DNA from: JANNUT01 sp046331425
Lineage (GTDB): Bacteria; Acidobacteriota; Polarisedimenticolia; J045
Direction of reading: 5' to 3'
DNA length: 64,000 bases
Assembly: GCA_046331425.1 (NCBI GenBank)
Contig: JAXLQU010000017.1
Coordinates: forward strand, 1 to 64,000
Positions 7,566 through 15,270 of the stretch are shown here, piece after piece. The position numbers were made by a program, and so were the translations under genes. Under the pieces are notes generated by a model that made no database searches, was not told the DNA's origin, and was given only the letters and a program-made list of their open reading frames with translations. Each line of letters starts with the position of its first letter. Positions within the stretch are counted from its first letter, which is position 1.

Positions 7566-9635
7566 CTATGGCGCAGCGGTCCATTTCCAGTCCAGGAGCG
7601 TGAGGCGCCGATGCCCGCCCAAGGCGTCGTCGACTTGGAAGTCGGAGGCGACGCGGATATCGGCGAACTGGGTCCAGGCCAAGAACTCGACCTCTTCGTG
7701 CGGACCACCGCGTTGACTGCTCCCCGACCACCAGACACGAAGCGACTTGGGAAGCCGACTCTTCCCGTCAAGCAAGAGGAGGAGCCGGGATCCATCGCCA
7801 GGCTCGGCCCGCAGTGCGGGACAGGTCCCCTCGGCACAGGTTGCGAGCGCGGAGTAACCGACCACGCGCCCATCCAGTACCGCCTGCGCGAGCACCGCTG
7901 GCTGTCTCAGCGCTGCCAACGTGATTCGATCTCGGGATACCGTTGGCGGAGTCGCGCCTGTCGCGCCGCGAACGGCGACCTCGGGACTATCCGCCGTCGT
8001 GGCCGCCTCCAAAGTCCAAGCGTCCCGATGCAGGCTCGTGGTAGTTGCACCCTCGGAGTCCTTTACTTGGAGTTCCGCTTCGGCGATCCCCAAGGGGGTC
8101 GTTTCGGTCACGCGATAGCGCGCCGTGTGGCCGACGACGGCGTGCGGGTGCAAACCCTCCGACAAGGAACTCAGAAGTTCTCTCGCCAGCGATTCACCAG
8201 CGCGCGCAAACTGGGCCGATTCCTCCTCTGCGGTCAGCGCGCGTTCCCATTGGGGACCGGTTGCAGAAAAGCGATCCCAAGCCGCCCGTTTCGCATCACT
8301 GGGTAGTGCCTCCTCGGGCCAGTTGCCTGCGAGAACAGAGACCATCGTGTTGCGATCGAGATAGACACGTGCGGCCGCGGTGAGGTCCGACCCGTGCAAC
8401 TCGCGGCGGTCACGCAGCGCCGGCGGCCAGACCTGTCCTGGCGAGTAGGCCAATGAGTCGAGCTGCACCAACGGATCCGCCAACAGCACACTGATCGCGC
8501 GTTCACGTCGTTGCCACGCGCTCGCCACGACATCCTCACGCAGCGGTAAACCGTGCAACGACTCGATCGTTCCTCGCATGACAGCCAGTGCTTGAGCGGC
8601 ACAACTGCGTGGGACAGTGGCTTCGAAGAGCAATGCGCCGCCACGCGCGCCAACCTGCTCAAAGCTGACCGTCGCCGTCACGCTCGCGCCGCAGGCAATC
8701 GCCAAGCGTTGCGGCAACGACGCGTCTCCCTCATCGAGTGCTTCGGCAAACAGCGCGAGCGAATCGGGTCGCGCCGTGCCGTCTTGCGCGCGAAAGCCTG
8801 CGGCAAGCGCTACGGTCGAGCCCTCGCCACCGCGCTGAACGATCGCCACCGAACTGGGGAGTTTGGGACTATCGGTCGGTGTGGGCGCACTCGCAGGATG
8901 CCCCAATCGATCGCGCAGACTTGACGCCAAACTGCTCGCCAGTCCAGATGGCCCGATCGCGCGCACAGCGATGCGGCGCGTGCGGACATCGGCGATCGCA
9001 GACAATGCATCGGCTGCATTCACGTCGCTGAAGTCTTCGGGCTGACACGGGAATCCATCGAATCCTGGATAGAGCGAAGACATCGCCACCGCTCGCGCGA
9101 CCAACGCTGGTGAGTTCCAGGTTTGGCGCGCTGCGCTGAGGCTACGTTGGATCTGTTCATCGAGGCTCGTCGCATCGATGGCTGGCGGCGTGGCCAGTCG
9201 TTCGGCTGCAACCACGAGTTGCTCGATCGAAGCGCCGCCCGACGGCAGACTGAAGCCAACCATCACACCTGCCGGCACGACACGCACCACGGCGTCGACG
9301 CTCGCGCTGTCGTTCAGGCCGGCCGTCGCCTCATCGATCGCAACGAGCGCGGCAACTTCGACCGCTGCACGAGCATGAACCCCAGCGTCGAGTACCTCGG
9401 CACGCGGCCACAGCACCGTGAGTACCCATTGACCCTTGGTGCTGGGGATCACCAGAACGGCATCGTCAGCGGCGCGTTCAATGAGGGGGGCGGTCGCCGT
9501 CGCGGAGCGCAGCGGCCGCGGCGGGGGCGGAACCGACTCGCGACGATGACGCCGGCTACGTGCCTCGACCGTGTCGCCACCGAGCAGGATCGTTAGCAAG
9601 AACAGGAAGGCCCAACCACGGGCGGCGCGCGTCAC
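7566..9635 (-). CDS. Secreted M16 peptidase-like protein without the zinc motif
   Basis: Encodes 689 residues from a GTG that overlaps the stop of the upstream dehydrogenase gene by four bases (GTGA). An N-terminal signal peptide (AFLFLLTILLGG ... VEA) is clear, so the product is exported. The layout of alternating hydrophobic strands and helices, with LFAEALDEGDASLPQRLA and QLDSLAYSPGQVWPPALRDR, resembles the tandem alpha/beta halves of M16 (pitrilysin/insulinase-like) proteins, but no HxxEH or HxxDH zinc site is present. If the assignment is right it is a non-catalytic partner or a decayed peptidase. An open frame continues upstream on the same strand but that part is only a shadow of the dehydrogenase gene. 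Confidence 0.5.
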   Translation of the reverse strand: MTRAARGWAFLFLLTILLGGDTVEARSRRHRRESVPPPPRPLRSATATAPLIERAADDAVLVIPSTKGQWVLTVLWPRAEVLDAGVHARAAVEVAALVAIDEATAGLNDSASVDAVVRVVPAGVMVGFSLPSGGASIEQLVVAAERLATPPAIDATSLDEQIQRSLSAARQTWNSPALVARAVAMSSLYPGFDGFPCQPEDFSDVNAADALSAIADVRTRRIAVRAIGPSGLASSLASSLRDRLGHPASAPTPTDSPKLPSSVAIVQRGGEGSTVALAAGFRAQDGTARPDSLALFAEALDEGDASLPQRLAIACGASVTATVSFEQVGARGGALLFEATVPRSCAAQALAVMRGTIESLHGLPLREDVVASAWQRRERAISVLLADPLVQLDSLAYSPGQVWPPALRDRRELHGSDLTAAARVYLDRNTMVSVLAGNWPEEALPSDAKRAAWDRFSATGPQWERALTAEEESAQFARAGESLARELLSSLSEGLHPHAVVGHTARYRVTETTPLGIAEAELQVKDSEGATTTSLHRDAWTLEAATTADSPEVAVRGATGATPPTVSRDRITLAALRQPAVLAQAVLDGRVVGYSALATCAEGTCPALRAEPGDGSRLLLLLDGKSRLPKSLRVWWSGSSQRGGPHEEVEFLAWTQFADIRVASDFQVDDALGGHRRLTLLDWKWTAAP

Positions 9636-10594
9636 TCGGTCCCCTTCCCGGTACCGTACTCGTCCAGGAGTCCTTCCAAAGCAGCCAGCAGATTTTCTCG
9701 GCGAGCCCGATGCGACGTAGCGGTATGGCCTGCCAGATGTGGCGTGGCCAAGACCCGTGGATGGGTCGCCAGGCCGGCTCTTGGTCGGGGCTCGCGCTCC
9801 CAGACATCGACGGCACAACCCGCGATCCACCCCGAGTCGAGCGATTGCATCAGCGCCTCCTCGTCCACTAGCCCGCCGCGTGCTGCATTCAGCAGTAACG
9901 AACCTCGCGGCAGACACGCCAGCTCTGCAGCGCCGATCATTCCCTGGGTCTCGGCCGTCAGCGGGCAGTGCAGGGTCAATACGTCGCTGCCGGACAGTAA
10001 GGTTTCGAGCGATCGCGCCGGCTGGGCACCATGGAGCGCGAACGTCTCGACGGGAATGTAGGGGTCGAAGGCACTCACCGTCATCTCGAATCGACAGGCC
10101 CGTCGAGCGACGCGCGAACCGCAGCGGCCCAAGCCGACGATCCCAAGACGAAGCCCAGACAGTTGGCCGTCCGGAAGAGTTTCGCGACCACCCCAATCCC
10201 AGGTCTCGCCCTCCCAATGGCGCCGCACCCCGCGGACCAAAGCGAGCATGTGAAGCAGAGTCCACTCCGCGACCGCCGTCGCATTTCCCGGATCGGGTTG
10301 AATGACCCGCACGGCATGAACGCGCGCCGCTTCCAGGTCGATATTGTCGATGCCGGCCGAGGCCTGAACGATGGCCCTCAGGCGTCCCGACGCAGCCTCG
10401 AACACGGCGCGATCGACCGTCTGCACCGCTCGGGTGACCAGAATCTCGCATTCGGCCGCGGCACATCGGAGCGCTTCGCCGTCGAGTCGGGGGTGAGTCA
10501 GGACAAGCACATTGCGTCGTCGCTGGAGCATCACCGCCAACCCGTCCTCGTCGGGCGCGGCAAAACAGATCGTGATCGGATCGTGTCGCGGCAT
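9632..10594 (-). CDS. D-isomer-specific 2-hydroxyacid dehydrogenase
   Basis: Encodes 320 residues, the usual length for the NAD-dependent D-2-hydroxyacid dehydrogenase family (phosphoglycerate, glycerate or hydroxypyruvate-type substrates). The Rossmann motif GIVGLGRCGSRVA is present, as are the catalytic residues in NAARGGLVDE (Arg), DVWEREP (Glu) and TPHLAGHT (His). No C-terminal ACT regulatory domain is present, so it is not a long-form SerA. No Shine-Dalgarno is seen before the ATG and a TACAAT box ends only nine bases upstream, which fits a leaderless transcript. Its substrate cannot be told from the sequence. Confidence 0.88.
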   Translation of the reverse strand: MPRHDPITICFAAPDEDGLAVMLQRRRNVLVLTHPRLDGEALRCAAAECEILVTRAVQTVDRAVFEAASGRLRAIVQASAGIDNIDLEAARVHAVRVIQPDPGNATAVAEWTLLHMLALVRGVRRHWEGETWDWGGRETLPDGQLSGLRLGIVGLGRCGSRVARRACRFEMTVSAFDPYIPVETFALHGAQPARSLETLLSGSDVLTLHCPLTAETQGMIGAAELACLPRGSLLLNAARGGLVDEEALMQSLDSGWIAGCAVDVWEREPRPRAGLATHPRVLATPHLAGHTATSHRARRENLLAALEGLLDEYGTGKGTE

Positions 10595-10922
10595 CGCCCG
10601 CGTATTGTAGGCGGCGATGGATCATCGATCGCGCCGCAGTGTTGGCAATAGCGCGCTGAATGAGGCCGGTTCACTACCGGAGCTACCCAAGGCGTTGGCT
10701 CGATTCGATGGGCGATGACTTTCAGATTGTGGTGCGCACGCCCACGGTCAGTCGCCCGATGAGAGCTTCGCGATGATGCAAACGACTCGTCGCGAGTCCT
10801 TCTCCGCGCCGAGCAACTTCCGGCGCTTGAAGACCCCACCGCAGTCCCGGCCGTCGTTGTGTGCTGGATCGATTGACGACTCTAGATGGCGCGTTCTGCG
10901 CGCCGGTGCTACAAGCAACCCG
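10595..10922. other. Intergenic region between divergent genes (328 bases)
   Basis: No convincing coding sequence on either strand. It contains the -10 box of the dehydrogenase gene at its left end, a small perfect hairpin (CCGGT / ACCGG, 10666-10680), and a 6-bp stem GGCGCG / CGCGCC (10888-10904) just upstream of the DUF948-like gene. Confidence 0.5.
10604..10609 (-). promoter_or_regulatory. -10 box giving a probable leaderless transcript
   Basis: TACAAT on the minus strand lies nine bases before the ATG of the 2-hydroxyacid dehydrogenase gene, which would place the transcript start within a few bases of the start codon. No Shine-Dalgarno is present, which agrees. The -35 region (GCGATC at 17-base spacing) is poor. 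Confidence 0.35.
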
Positions 10923-11279
10923 ATGAGTCGAGCTGGCTGGGAAATTGCTTCAGTGTTGGCGATATTCGGCGCGCTTGCGTTGGGAGCACTGACGTGGTTT
11001 GCGATCGCCGCGTTGATCGAGGTGCGCGCCACAGCCAGGGAGTTGCGCGAGTCGTTGCGCCGCTTGACGCCGCTAGCTGAAGACACGCTCCGCCAAACTC
11101 GGAACTTGACGGAAACGGCGGCGAATGAGGTCGCAGGCTTCGCCCATTGGCGTCAGACCGCTTTCGCTAATGTCGCTTCTGGATTCAGCACCGTCTTGAG
11201 CTTGGCGCGAGCCTTGTTCCTACCGAGCACGCCTCGAAGCGAGCCCGAACACACGCCTGCAAGGAGGAGTGATACATGA
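10923..11279 (+). CDS. DUF948-like single-span membrane protein
   Basis: Encodes 118 residues: one transmembrane helix (ASVLAIFGALALGALTWFAIAALIEV, residues about 8-33) followed by an amphipathic helix (RATARELRESLRRLTPLAEDTLRQTRNLTETAANEV) like those of DUF948/YtxG proteins. Its neighbour, whose start codon overlaps its stop (ATGA), is a YtxH-like protein, the usual partner of such genes in Firmicutes and other phyla. Function of the pair is unknown; a role in envelope or general stress is only inferred from other organisms. The open frame extends upstream, but the residues before MSRAGW look non-coding. Confidence 0.65.
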   Translation: MSRAGWEIASVLAIFGALALGALTWFAIAALIEVRATARELRESLRRLTPLAEDTLRQTRNLTETAANEVAGFAHWRQTAFANVASGFSTVLSLARALFLPSTPRSEPEHTPARRSDT

Positions 11280-11455
11280 GCGAGCCGAAGGTTTCCTGGT
11301 TGCCGATGTTCGTACTGGGTGGGTTGATCGGCGCCGGCTTGGCGCTGCTCTTCGCGCCGCGAAGCGGGAAGGACACGCGCGAGAAACTCAAGGGGATGGC
11401 ACGCGAGTCTGCCGAACACTTCCGACGGCACGACGAGCGAACAGAAACGCGCTAG
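11276..11455 (+). CDS. YtxH-like small membrane protein
   Basis: A 59-residue gene. AAGGAGGAGT precedes the ATG at a good distance, and the start overlaps the previous stop by four bases. The protein has a short hydrophobic segment with the glycine pattern FVLGGLIGAGLALLFAPRSG followed by KDTREKLKGMARESAEHFRR, which is the YtxH/gas-vesicle-protein-like signature (membrane anchor, APRSGKxTR, amphipathic helix). Probably a cell-envelope stress-type protein partnering the DUF948-like protein. Confidence 0.85.
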   Translation: MSEPKVSWLPMFVLGGLIGAGLALLFAPRSGKDTREKLKGMARESAEHFRRHDERTETR

Positions 11456-11562
11456 CCCACCTCCGCCTCGGGTTTTCCCCGCGACTTTTTTCGACCGACT
11501 GCGGTTTCGTGGACTGTTTCGCACCGAATCGGCCGTTCAATGGGCTTCCCTAATTTCTGTGT

Positions 11563-11584
11563 GCGACCTTTCGATCGAGGTCGC
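11563..11584 (+). other. Hairpin just upstream of the XRE-TPR gene
   Basis: A perfect 7-bp inverted repeat GCGACCT / AGGTCGC with an eight-base loop ends two bases before the GGGAGG Shine-Dalgarno of the next gene. There is no T-run, so it is not a simple terminator; it could be an operator or a leader structure. Confidence 0.4.
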
Positions 11585-11599
11585 GCGGGAGGCTCACCG

Positions 11600-12760
11600 A
11601 TGTGGAATACGGCGCATCGCTTCGGTTCTTATCTGAGAGAGTTGCGCGAGGAACGTCGCCTTACTCTGGACGACATCGAGCGAATCACAGCTGACGCCCC
11701 TGAACCGATCACTCGGAGTCTGCTCTCTCGATTGGAGAACGGTCGCGCTCGGGTCTCCGCACTGAAGCTGCTGGCTCTGGCCAGTTCATATCGCGTTCGA
11801 CTCTCGGTGCTCGCCGAGCGCTTGGAAATGTTTCACGCACACGGGGAGCTGGCCAGCAGCAGCCAATCTGCCGCGCAGGCCTGCGTTGAAGCAGATGCGG
11901 CACTCGCGTCTGGAAATGTCGATCGCGCTCGGGCGCTCTTCGGGCTGGTGGACTCGTCGGTCCACGCCGACCGGCGCGTCGTCGATGAATTGCGTTTGGA
12001 GATCGCGCGCAAACTGCTCGATCACTCGCGCCCGCGCGCGGCACGAGGGTTGATCGAGGGCGCGTTGTCGATGACACCCGATGACCCATCGGCGCTGCCG
12101 CTGTTGTTGCTGCTCGTGCAGGTCGCTCAGGCCCTTGGGCAGCCGCTTCTGGTTCGCTCCGCAACGTTGGCGCTGCGTCAGCAGCCAAGACCCTGGCACG
12201 CCAAGTATCTGTGCGATGTCGCCGCATTGGAGGCGCATGAACAGATCGAAGCGGGACGAACCGATGCCGCGATCGACATCTGGTTGAGGACACTCGATCT
12301 CACGTTGCAGAGCGGCGAGCACCGAAACGCTGCGCGCGCGACCATGGAGTTAGCTCGACTAGAGCGAGCGCGACGGCGTCATCAAGCGGCACTCTCGTGG
12401 CTGGAGAAAGCACGTCACCACGCAGAGCTTGGCACCGACGCGGCGCTCTGGATCCGGATCGCACTCGAGGCTGGCGACGTTCAAATCGAGCGGCAGCGAT
12501 CGATCCTCGCTCGGCGGGCGTGGGGCGAGGCCCGAGAAAAGGCGCGAGAGAGTCAGCGCCCGGACCTTTCGTTCGCAGCCCTATTGCGCTTGTGGCGGCT
12601 GGCGCGGGCGCAATCCGATGCTGCCGATGAACGGGCGATGCTGCGAACACTCCGTTCGTTGGCGCGGTCTTTGGAGGAACTCCCGCTCGACGCTACAGAC
12701 CTGTTGCCTCACCTGATGCGAGATCAGACGGCAAGTGCACGCAGGAGCGTGAACGGGTAG
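11600..12760 (+). CDS. XRE-family HTH protein with TPR-like repeats
   Basis: Encodes 386 residues from the ATG at 11600, chosen because GGGAGG lies 7-12 bases upstream; an in-frame ATG at 11540 lacks one. Residues about 5-65 form a Cro/CI-type helix-turn-helix (FGSYLRELREERRLTLDDIE ... SLLSRLENGRARVSALKLLALA). The rest (about 90-385) is helical with repeats of the TPR type (ASGNVDRARALFGLV, AGRTDAAIDIWLRTL, RHQAALSWLEKARHHAELG). HTH plus TPR regulators often respond to a peptide or protein partner. The 3' end overlaps the convergent DUF971 gene by 37 bases. Confidence 0.8.
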   Translation: MWNTAHRFGSYLRELREERRLTLDDIERITADAPEPITRSLLSRLENGRARVSALKLLALASSYRVRLSVLAERLEMFHAHGELASSSQSAAQACVEADAALASGNVDRARALFGLVDSSVHADRRVVDELRLEIARKLLDHSRPRAARGLIEGALSMTPDDPSALPLLLLLVQVAQALGQPLLVRSATLALRQQPRPWHAKYLCDVAALEAHEQIEAGRTDAAIDIWLRTLDLTLQSGEHRNAARATMELARLERARRRHQAALSWLEKARHHAELGTDAALWIRIALEAGDVQIERQRSILARRAWGEAREKARESQRPDLSFAALLRLWRLARAQSDAADERAMLRTLRSLARSLEELPLDATDLLPHLMRDQTASARRSVNG

Positions 12761-13017
12761 AGCCCGGTGGTGTGTCCATCCGACCATTGGAAGTGAAGTG
12801 CGTAGTGACCGACTCGACTGAATCTCTCGGCGCGTACGCTGGCCGAGACCTGAGCCGGGTCGAGCGTGCGCTTGCCGCTGAACTCGTCGACGCATCCGGC
12901 GCACGGGCACGCGAGGCGGAGCGACCGCGCGTCCAGAAACTGCTCGAGCCCATCATCCCAGGCGATGCCGATGTCGCCGTTGGGAAACAACTCGATTCGA
13001 ACCGGGCGCGCGGTCAC
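12724..13017 (-). CDS. DUF971 domain protein
   Basis: Encodes 97 residues from a GTG that overlaps the queF stop by four bases (GTGA). The whole protein is one DUF971 domain, the small fold also found at the N-terminus of gamma-butyrobetaine hydroxylase: IAWDDGLEQFLDARSLRLACPCAGCVDEFSGKR, then VGHYALHFQWSDGHTTGLYPFTLLR. The two Cys of CPCAGC are conserved in many members and may bind iron or zinc. Genomic partners elsewhere include Fe-S cluster proteins, so a role in iron-sulfur biology is possible but unproven. Confidence 0.85.
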   Translation of the reverse strand: MTARPVRIELFPNGDIGIAWDDGLEQFLDARSLRLACPCAGCVDEFSGKRTLDPAQVSASVRAERFSRVGHYALHFQWSDGHTTGLYPFTLLRALAV

Positions 13018-13418
13018 GATTCTTCGGAACGCGGCGCGGCCGCAAACTCGGGCATCGTGGACGGCGGTGTGCCGACTGTCGCGACAACCGTGGTCGTGAT
13101 GCCTCCGCGAACCTTGAAAAACCCCGTAACCGACATCCACTGCGGCTCGGCCGCCTTGGCAAACTCCTCGAGCAACCGATTGGTGATTGCCTCGTGAAAC
13201 GCGCCTTCATCGCGCCATGACCAGAGATAGAGCTTCAGGCTTTTCAACTCGATCAGGCGCGGGCCGGGAACGTACTCGACAACGATCGTCGCGAAGTCGG
13301 GCTGACCGGTTTTCGGACACAGACAGGTGAATTCGGGGCAGACCATGCGAATGCGATACGGTCGGTGCGGCGCAGGGTTCGGGACGGTTTCGAGCGTGCG
13401 TTGAGGCGATGTCGACAT
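13014..13418 (-). CDS. queF: NADPH-dependent 7-cyano-7-deazaguanine reductase
   Basis: Encodes 134 residues, the length of the short single-domain QueF type. It reduces preQ0 to preQ1 in the biosynthesis of queuosine, a modified base in tRNA. The active-site motif is present as CPKTGQPDF, with the catalytic Cys at 34 and Asp at 41, and the second signature is ELKSLKLYLWSWRDEGAFHE. The ATG at 13416-13418 follows GGAGAG; an upstream in-frame ATG at 13472 would add residues unlike the family. It is translationally coupled to the DUF971 gene. No other queuosine gene lies nearby. Confidence 0.93.
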   Translation of the reverse strand: MSTSPQRTLETVPNPAPHRPYRIRMVCPEFTCLCPKTGQPDFATIVVEYVPGPRLIELKSLKLYLWSWRDEGAFHEAITNRLLEEFAKAAEPQWMSVTGFFKVRGGITTTVVATVGTPPSTMPEFAAAPRSEES

Positions 13419-13626
13419 CGAGTTCTCTCCAGCGAATCGGCAGAGGATTCCCCGCGCCGCGAAAGTGCGCAACCAGCCCGACCTTCGAGCGCTGTCGACA
13501 TGGCCCCATGTCGAACTCAGCTTTAATCAGGACGGCCCTGAACAGAGGCCTCAAGCCATGGTTGCGCCCGCCGATAAGGCACGCGAACGCGGGGCCTCGG
13601 AACAAGCGCCCGTGCGAGGAAGACTG

Positions 13627-13974
13627 ATGAGCCAGACCACGGTCGAATGCCCGGTAGATCTCGAGGATGGGCTGGCTCGGGCCGGCGACGATCGAGAGTT
13701 TTTCCTGGAACTCTTGCAGATGTTCATCGACGATGCGCCGGCTCGCCTAGGAGAACTCCAAGCCGCGATCGAAGCCGCCGATGCGATCCGCGTTTGCAGC
13801 ATCGCGCATGGCATCAAGGGCGCAGCGGCGAACCTCTCCGCCAATGCGGTCCGCGACTCGGCGTATGAGTTGGAAACCCTCGGACGACAGGCGGCGACAT
13901 CGGGCTACGACGCACCACTCGCGCAGTTGCGCACCGAACTGCAGCGCTTGGCCGATTTCGCACAGAGCTTCTGA
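13627..13974 (+). CDS. Histidine phosphotransfer (Hpt) domain protein
   Basis: Encodes 115 residues making a single Hpt four-helix domain. The phosphorylatable His is at residue 61 in AHGIKGAAANLSA, matching the HxxKGxxxN signature; helices before it (FFLELLQMFIDDAPARLGELQAAIEA) and after it (AYELETLGR) fit the fold. It lies 12 bases upstream of a REC-GGDEF gene, its probable phosphotransfer partner. No hybrid sensor kinase is encoded nearby, so the donor must come from elsewhere in the genome. Confidence 0.9.
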   Translation: MSQTTVECPVDLEDGLARAGDDREFFLELLQMFIDDAPARLGELQAAIEAADAIRVCSIAHGIKGAAANLSANAVRDSAYELETLGRQAATSGYDAPLAQLRTELQRLADFAQSF

Positions 13975-13986
13975 AGCACAACGCCG

Positions 13987-14916
13987 ATGATGATCCCACT
14001 CCTGATTGCCGAAGACGACGCGATGTCGCGCAAGCTGATCGCCAAGGCGCTCAGTCAGAAAGGGTACGACGTCGTGACCGCCGTCAACGGCCGCGAGGCC
14101 TGGGACATTCTTCAGACCCAAGACATTCGATTGGTGATCGCCGATTGGATGATGCCGGAAATGGACGGCCTGGAGTTGGTCAACAGGATCCGCGCCCGCG
14201 ATACAGGCCCCTATGTCTACACGATTCTGCTGACGTCGCGCGGCGGCAAAGAAAACATCGTGAGTGGGCTGTCTGCCGGCGCCGACGACTACATCACAAA
14301 GCCGTTTCATCGCGATGAACTGTTCGTGCGTATCCGTGCCGGCGAGCGAATCATCAGACTCGAGGCGGAACTCGAAGACAAGACTCGACTCCTCGCGCAC
14401 ATGGCACTCGTAGATGGCCTGACCGGCGTCCCCAACCGACGCTCCTTCGACGAGAACCTCATGCGACTCGGGGAACACTCGCGCCGGTTCCGTCACCCGT
14501 TTTCGGTACTGATGTTCGATCTGGATCGCTTCAAGGGCTACAACGACACCTTGGGGCACGAGGCCGGTGACCAAGCCTTGAAAGAGGTAGGGCGACTGCT
14601 GCAATCCTCGATTCGCGGATCAGACATGGCATTTCGATACGGCGGCGAAGAATTCGTTTGCCTGCTTCCGGAAACCGATGTCGCCGGCGCAATGGTCGTC
14701 GCCGAGCGCGTGCGCGCAGCGATCGAATCGGCAGCGATCTCCCACCCTCAGAACCCACCTTCAGGGGTGCTCACTGTCAGTATCGGGGTAGCCATGTCTG
14801 ACGGCGGGCCCTCCCGTAGCGAAGACGTCGTCGGCGCAGCAGATCGGTGCCTCTACGAGGCCAAGCGCACCGGGAGGAATCGCATCGTCGCCCAGCAACC
14901 GGCCACAGCGTCTTAG
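13987..14916 (+). CDS. Response regulator with GGDEF diguanylate cyclase domain
   Basis: Encodes 309 residues. The receiver domain (about 1-125) has the acidic pocket AEDD, phosphoacceptor Asp53 in IADWMMPEMDG, and Lys in ITKPF. After a short helical linker comes a GGDEF domain with DGLTGVPNRRSFDE, the metal-binding FDLDRFKGYND, and the active site GGEEF at 219-223, which is a functional variant. The inhibitory I-site RxxD (RGSD) sits five residues before it. The product should make cyclic di-GMP when phosphorylated, as in PleD/WspR-type proteins. Probably co-transcribed with the preceding Hpt gene. Confidence 0.94.
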   Translation: MMIPLLIAEDDAMSRKLIAKALSQKGYDVVTAVNGREAWDILQTQDIRLVIADWMMPEMDGLELVNRIRARDTGPYVYTILLTSRGGKENIVSGLSAGADDYITKPFHRDELFVRIRAGERIIRLEAELEDKTRLLAHMALVDGLTGVPNRRSFDENLMRLGEHSRRFRHPFSVLMFDLDRFKGYNDTLGHEAGDQALKEVGRLLQSSIRGSDMAFRYGGEEFVCLLPETDVAGAMVVAERVRAAIESAAISHPQNPPSGVLTVSIGVAMSDGGPSRSEDVVGAADRCLYEAKRTGRNRIVAQQPATAS

Positions 14917-14981
14917 CCCGCTCGCACCAACGATCGACCTAGCTTAGGATCCCGACTACTATCTGCGTTCGCGGAGGATCC

Positions 14982-15206
14982 ATGAAGGTACGTATTCACT
15001 ATTGCGGGGTCTGAAACTACGAACCCCGCGCCGCGAGTCTCGCGGCGGAACTCGAGCAGCGTTTCGGTGCCAGTGTCGAACTCGAGCGCGGCTCGGGCGG
15101 CATCTTCGATGTCGTCGTCGACGGACGAGTCGTCTTCAGCAAGCATCAAGAGGGTCGGTTTCCCGACGAGGGCGAGATCGTAGCGCGTATCCAGTCCGGC
15201 AACTGA
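14982..15206 (+). CDS. SelW-like selenoprotein (UGA = selenocysteine at residue 11)
   Basis: A 74-residue gene that reads through an in-frame TGA at 15012-15014 and ends at the TGA at 15204-15206. The Rdx/SelW signature is complete: IHYCGVU at residues 5-11 (the C-x-x-U redox motif), RAASLAAELEQRFG, ELERGSGGIFDVVVDGR and FSKHQEGRFPDEGEI. Cys homologues have C-x-x-C, so UGA falls exactly on the redox residue. A GGAGG Shine-Dalgarno precedes the ATG, and a hairpin whose loop begins 21 bases after the UGA fits a bacterial SECIS. The family is a thioredoxin-like thiol/selenol redox protein of unresolved substrate. Automated callers would miss it or start it downstream. Confidence 0.9.
15029..15047 (+). 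promoter_or_regulatory. Candidate SECIS element of the SelW-like gene
   Basis: Perfect stem CGCCGCG / CGCGGCG (7 bp, extendable to 9) with apical loop AGTCT, in which G is the second base. The loop starts 21 bases after the UGA. Bacterial SECIS elements recognised by SelB typically lie 16-37 bases downstream with a G among the first loop bases, so position, size and loop all fit. Confidence 0.75.
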
Positions 15207-15270
15207 TCGGCGTCGGAGCGTGGTGGGGTGGGGCGGCCACTGGTATCCTCCGCGCTCCGGAGAACGCTCG

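Noticed and set aside
3785..7716. Many long open frames on the plus strand opposite ribosomal and kor genes
   Set aside because: They are shadows in GC-rich DNA: Arg/Pro-rich, with no family match and without ribosome-binding sites.
7566..10625. One 1019-residue protein joining the M16-like gene with upstream sequence
   Set aside because: The first 330 residues are the antisense-frame shadow of the dehydrogenase gene on the same strand; the real start is the GTG at 9635 with a signal peptide.
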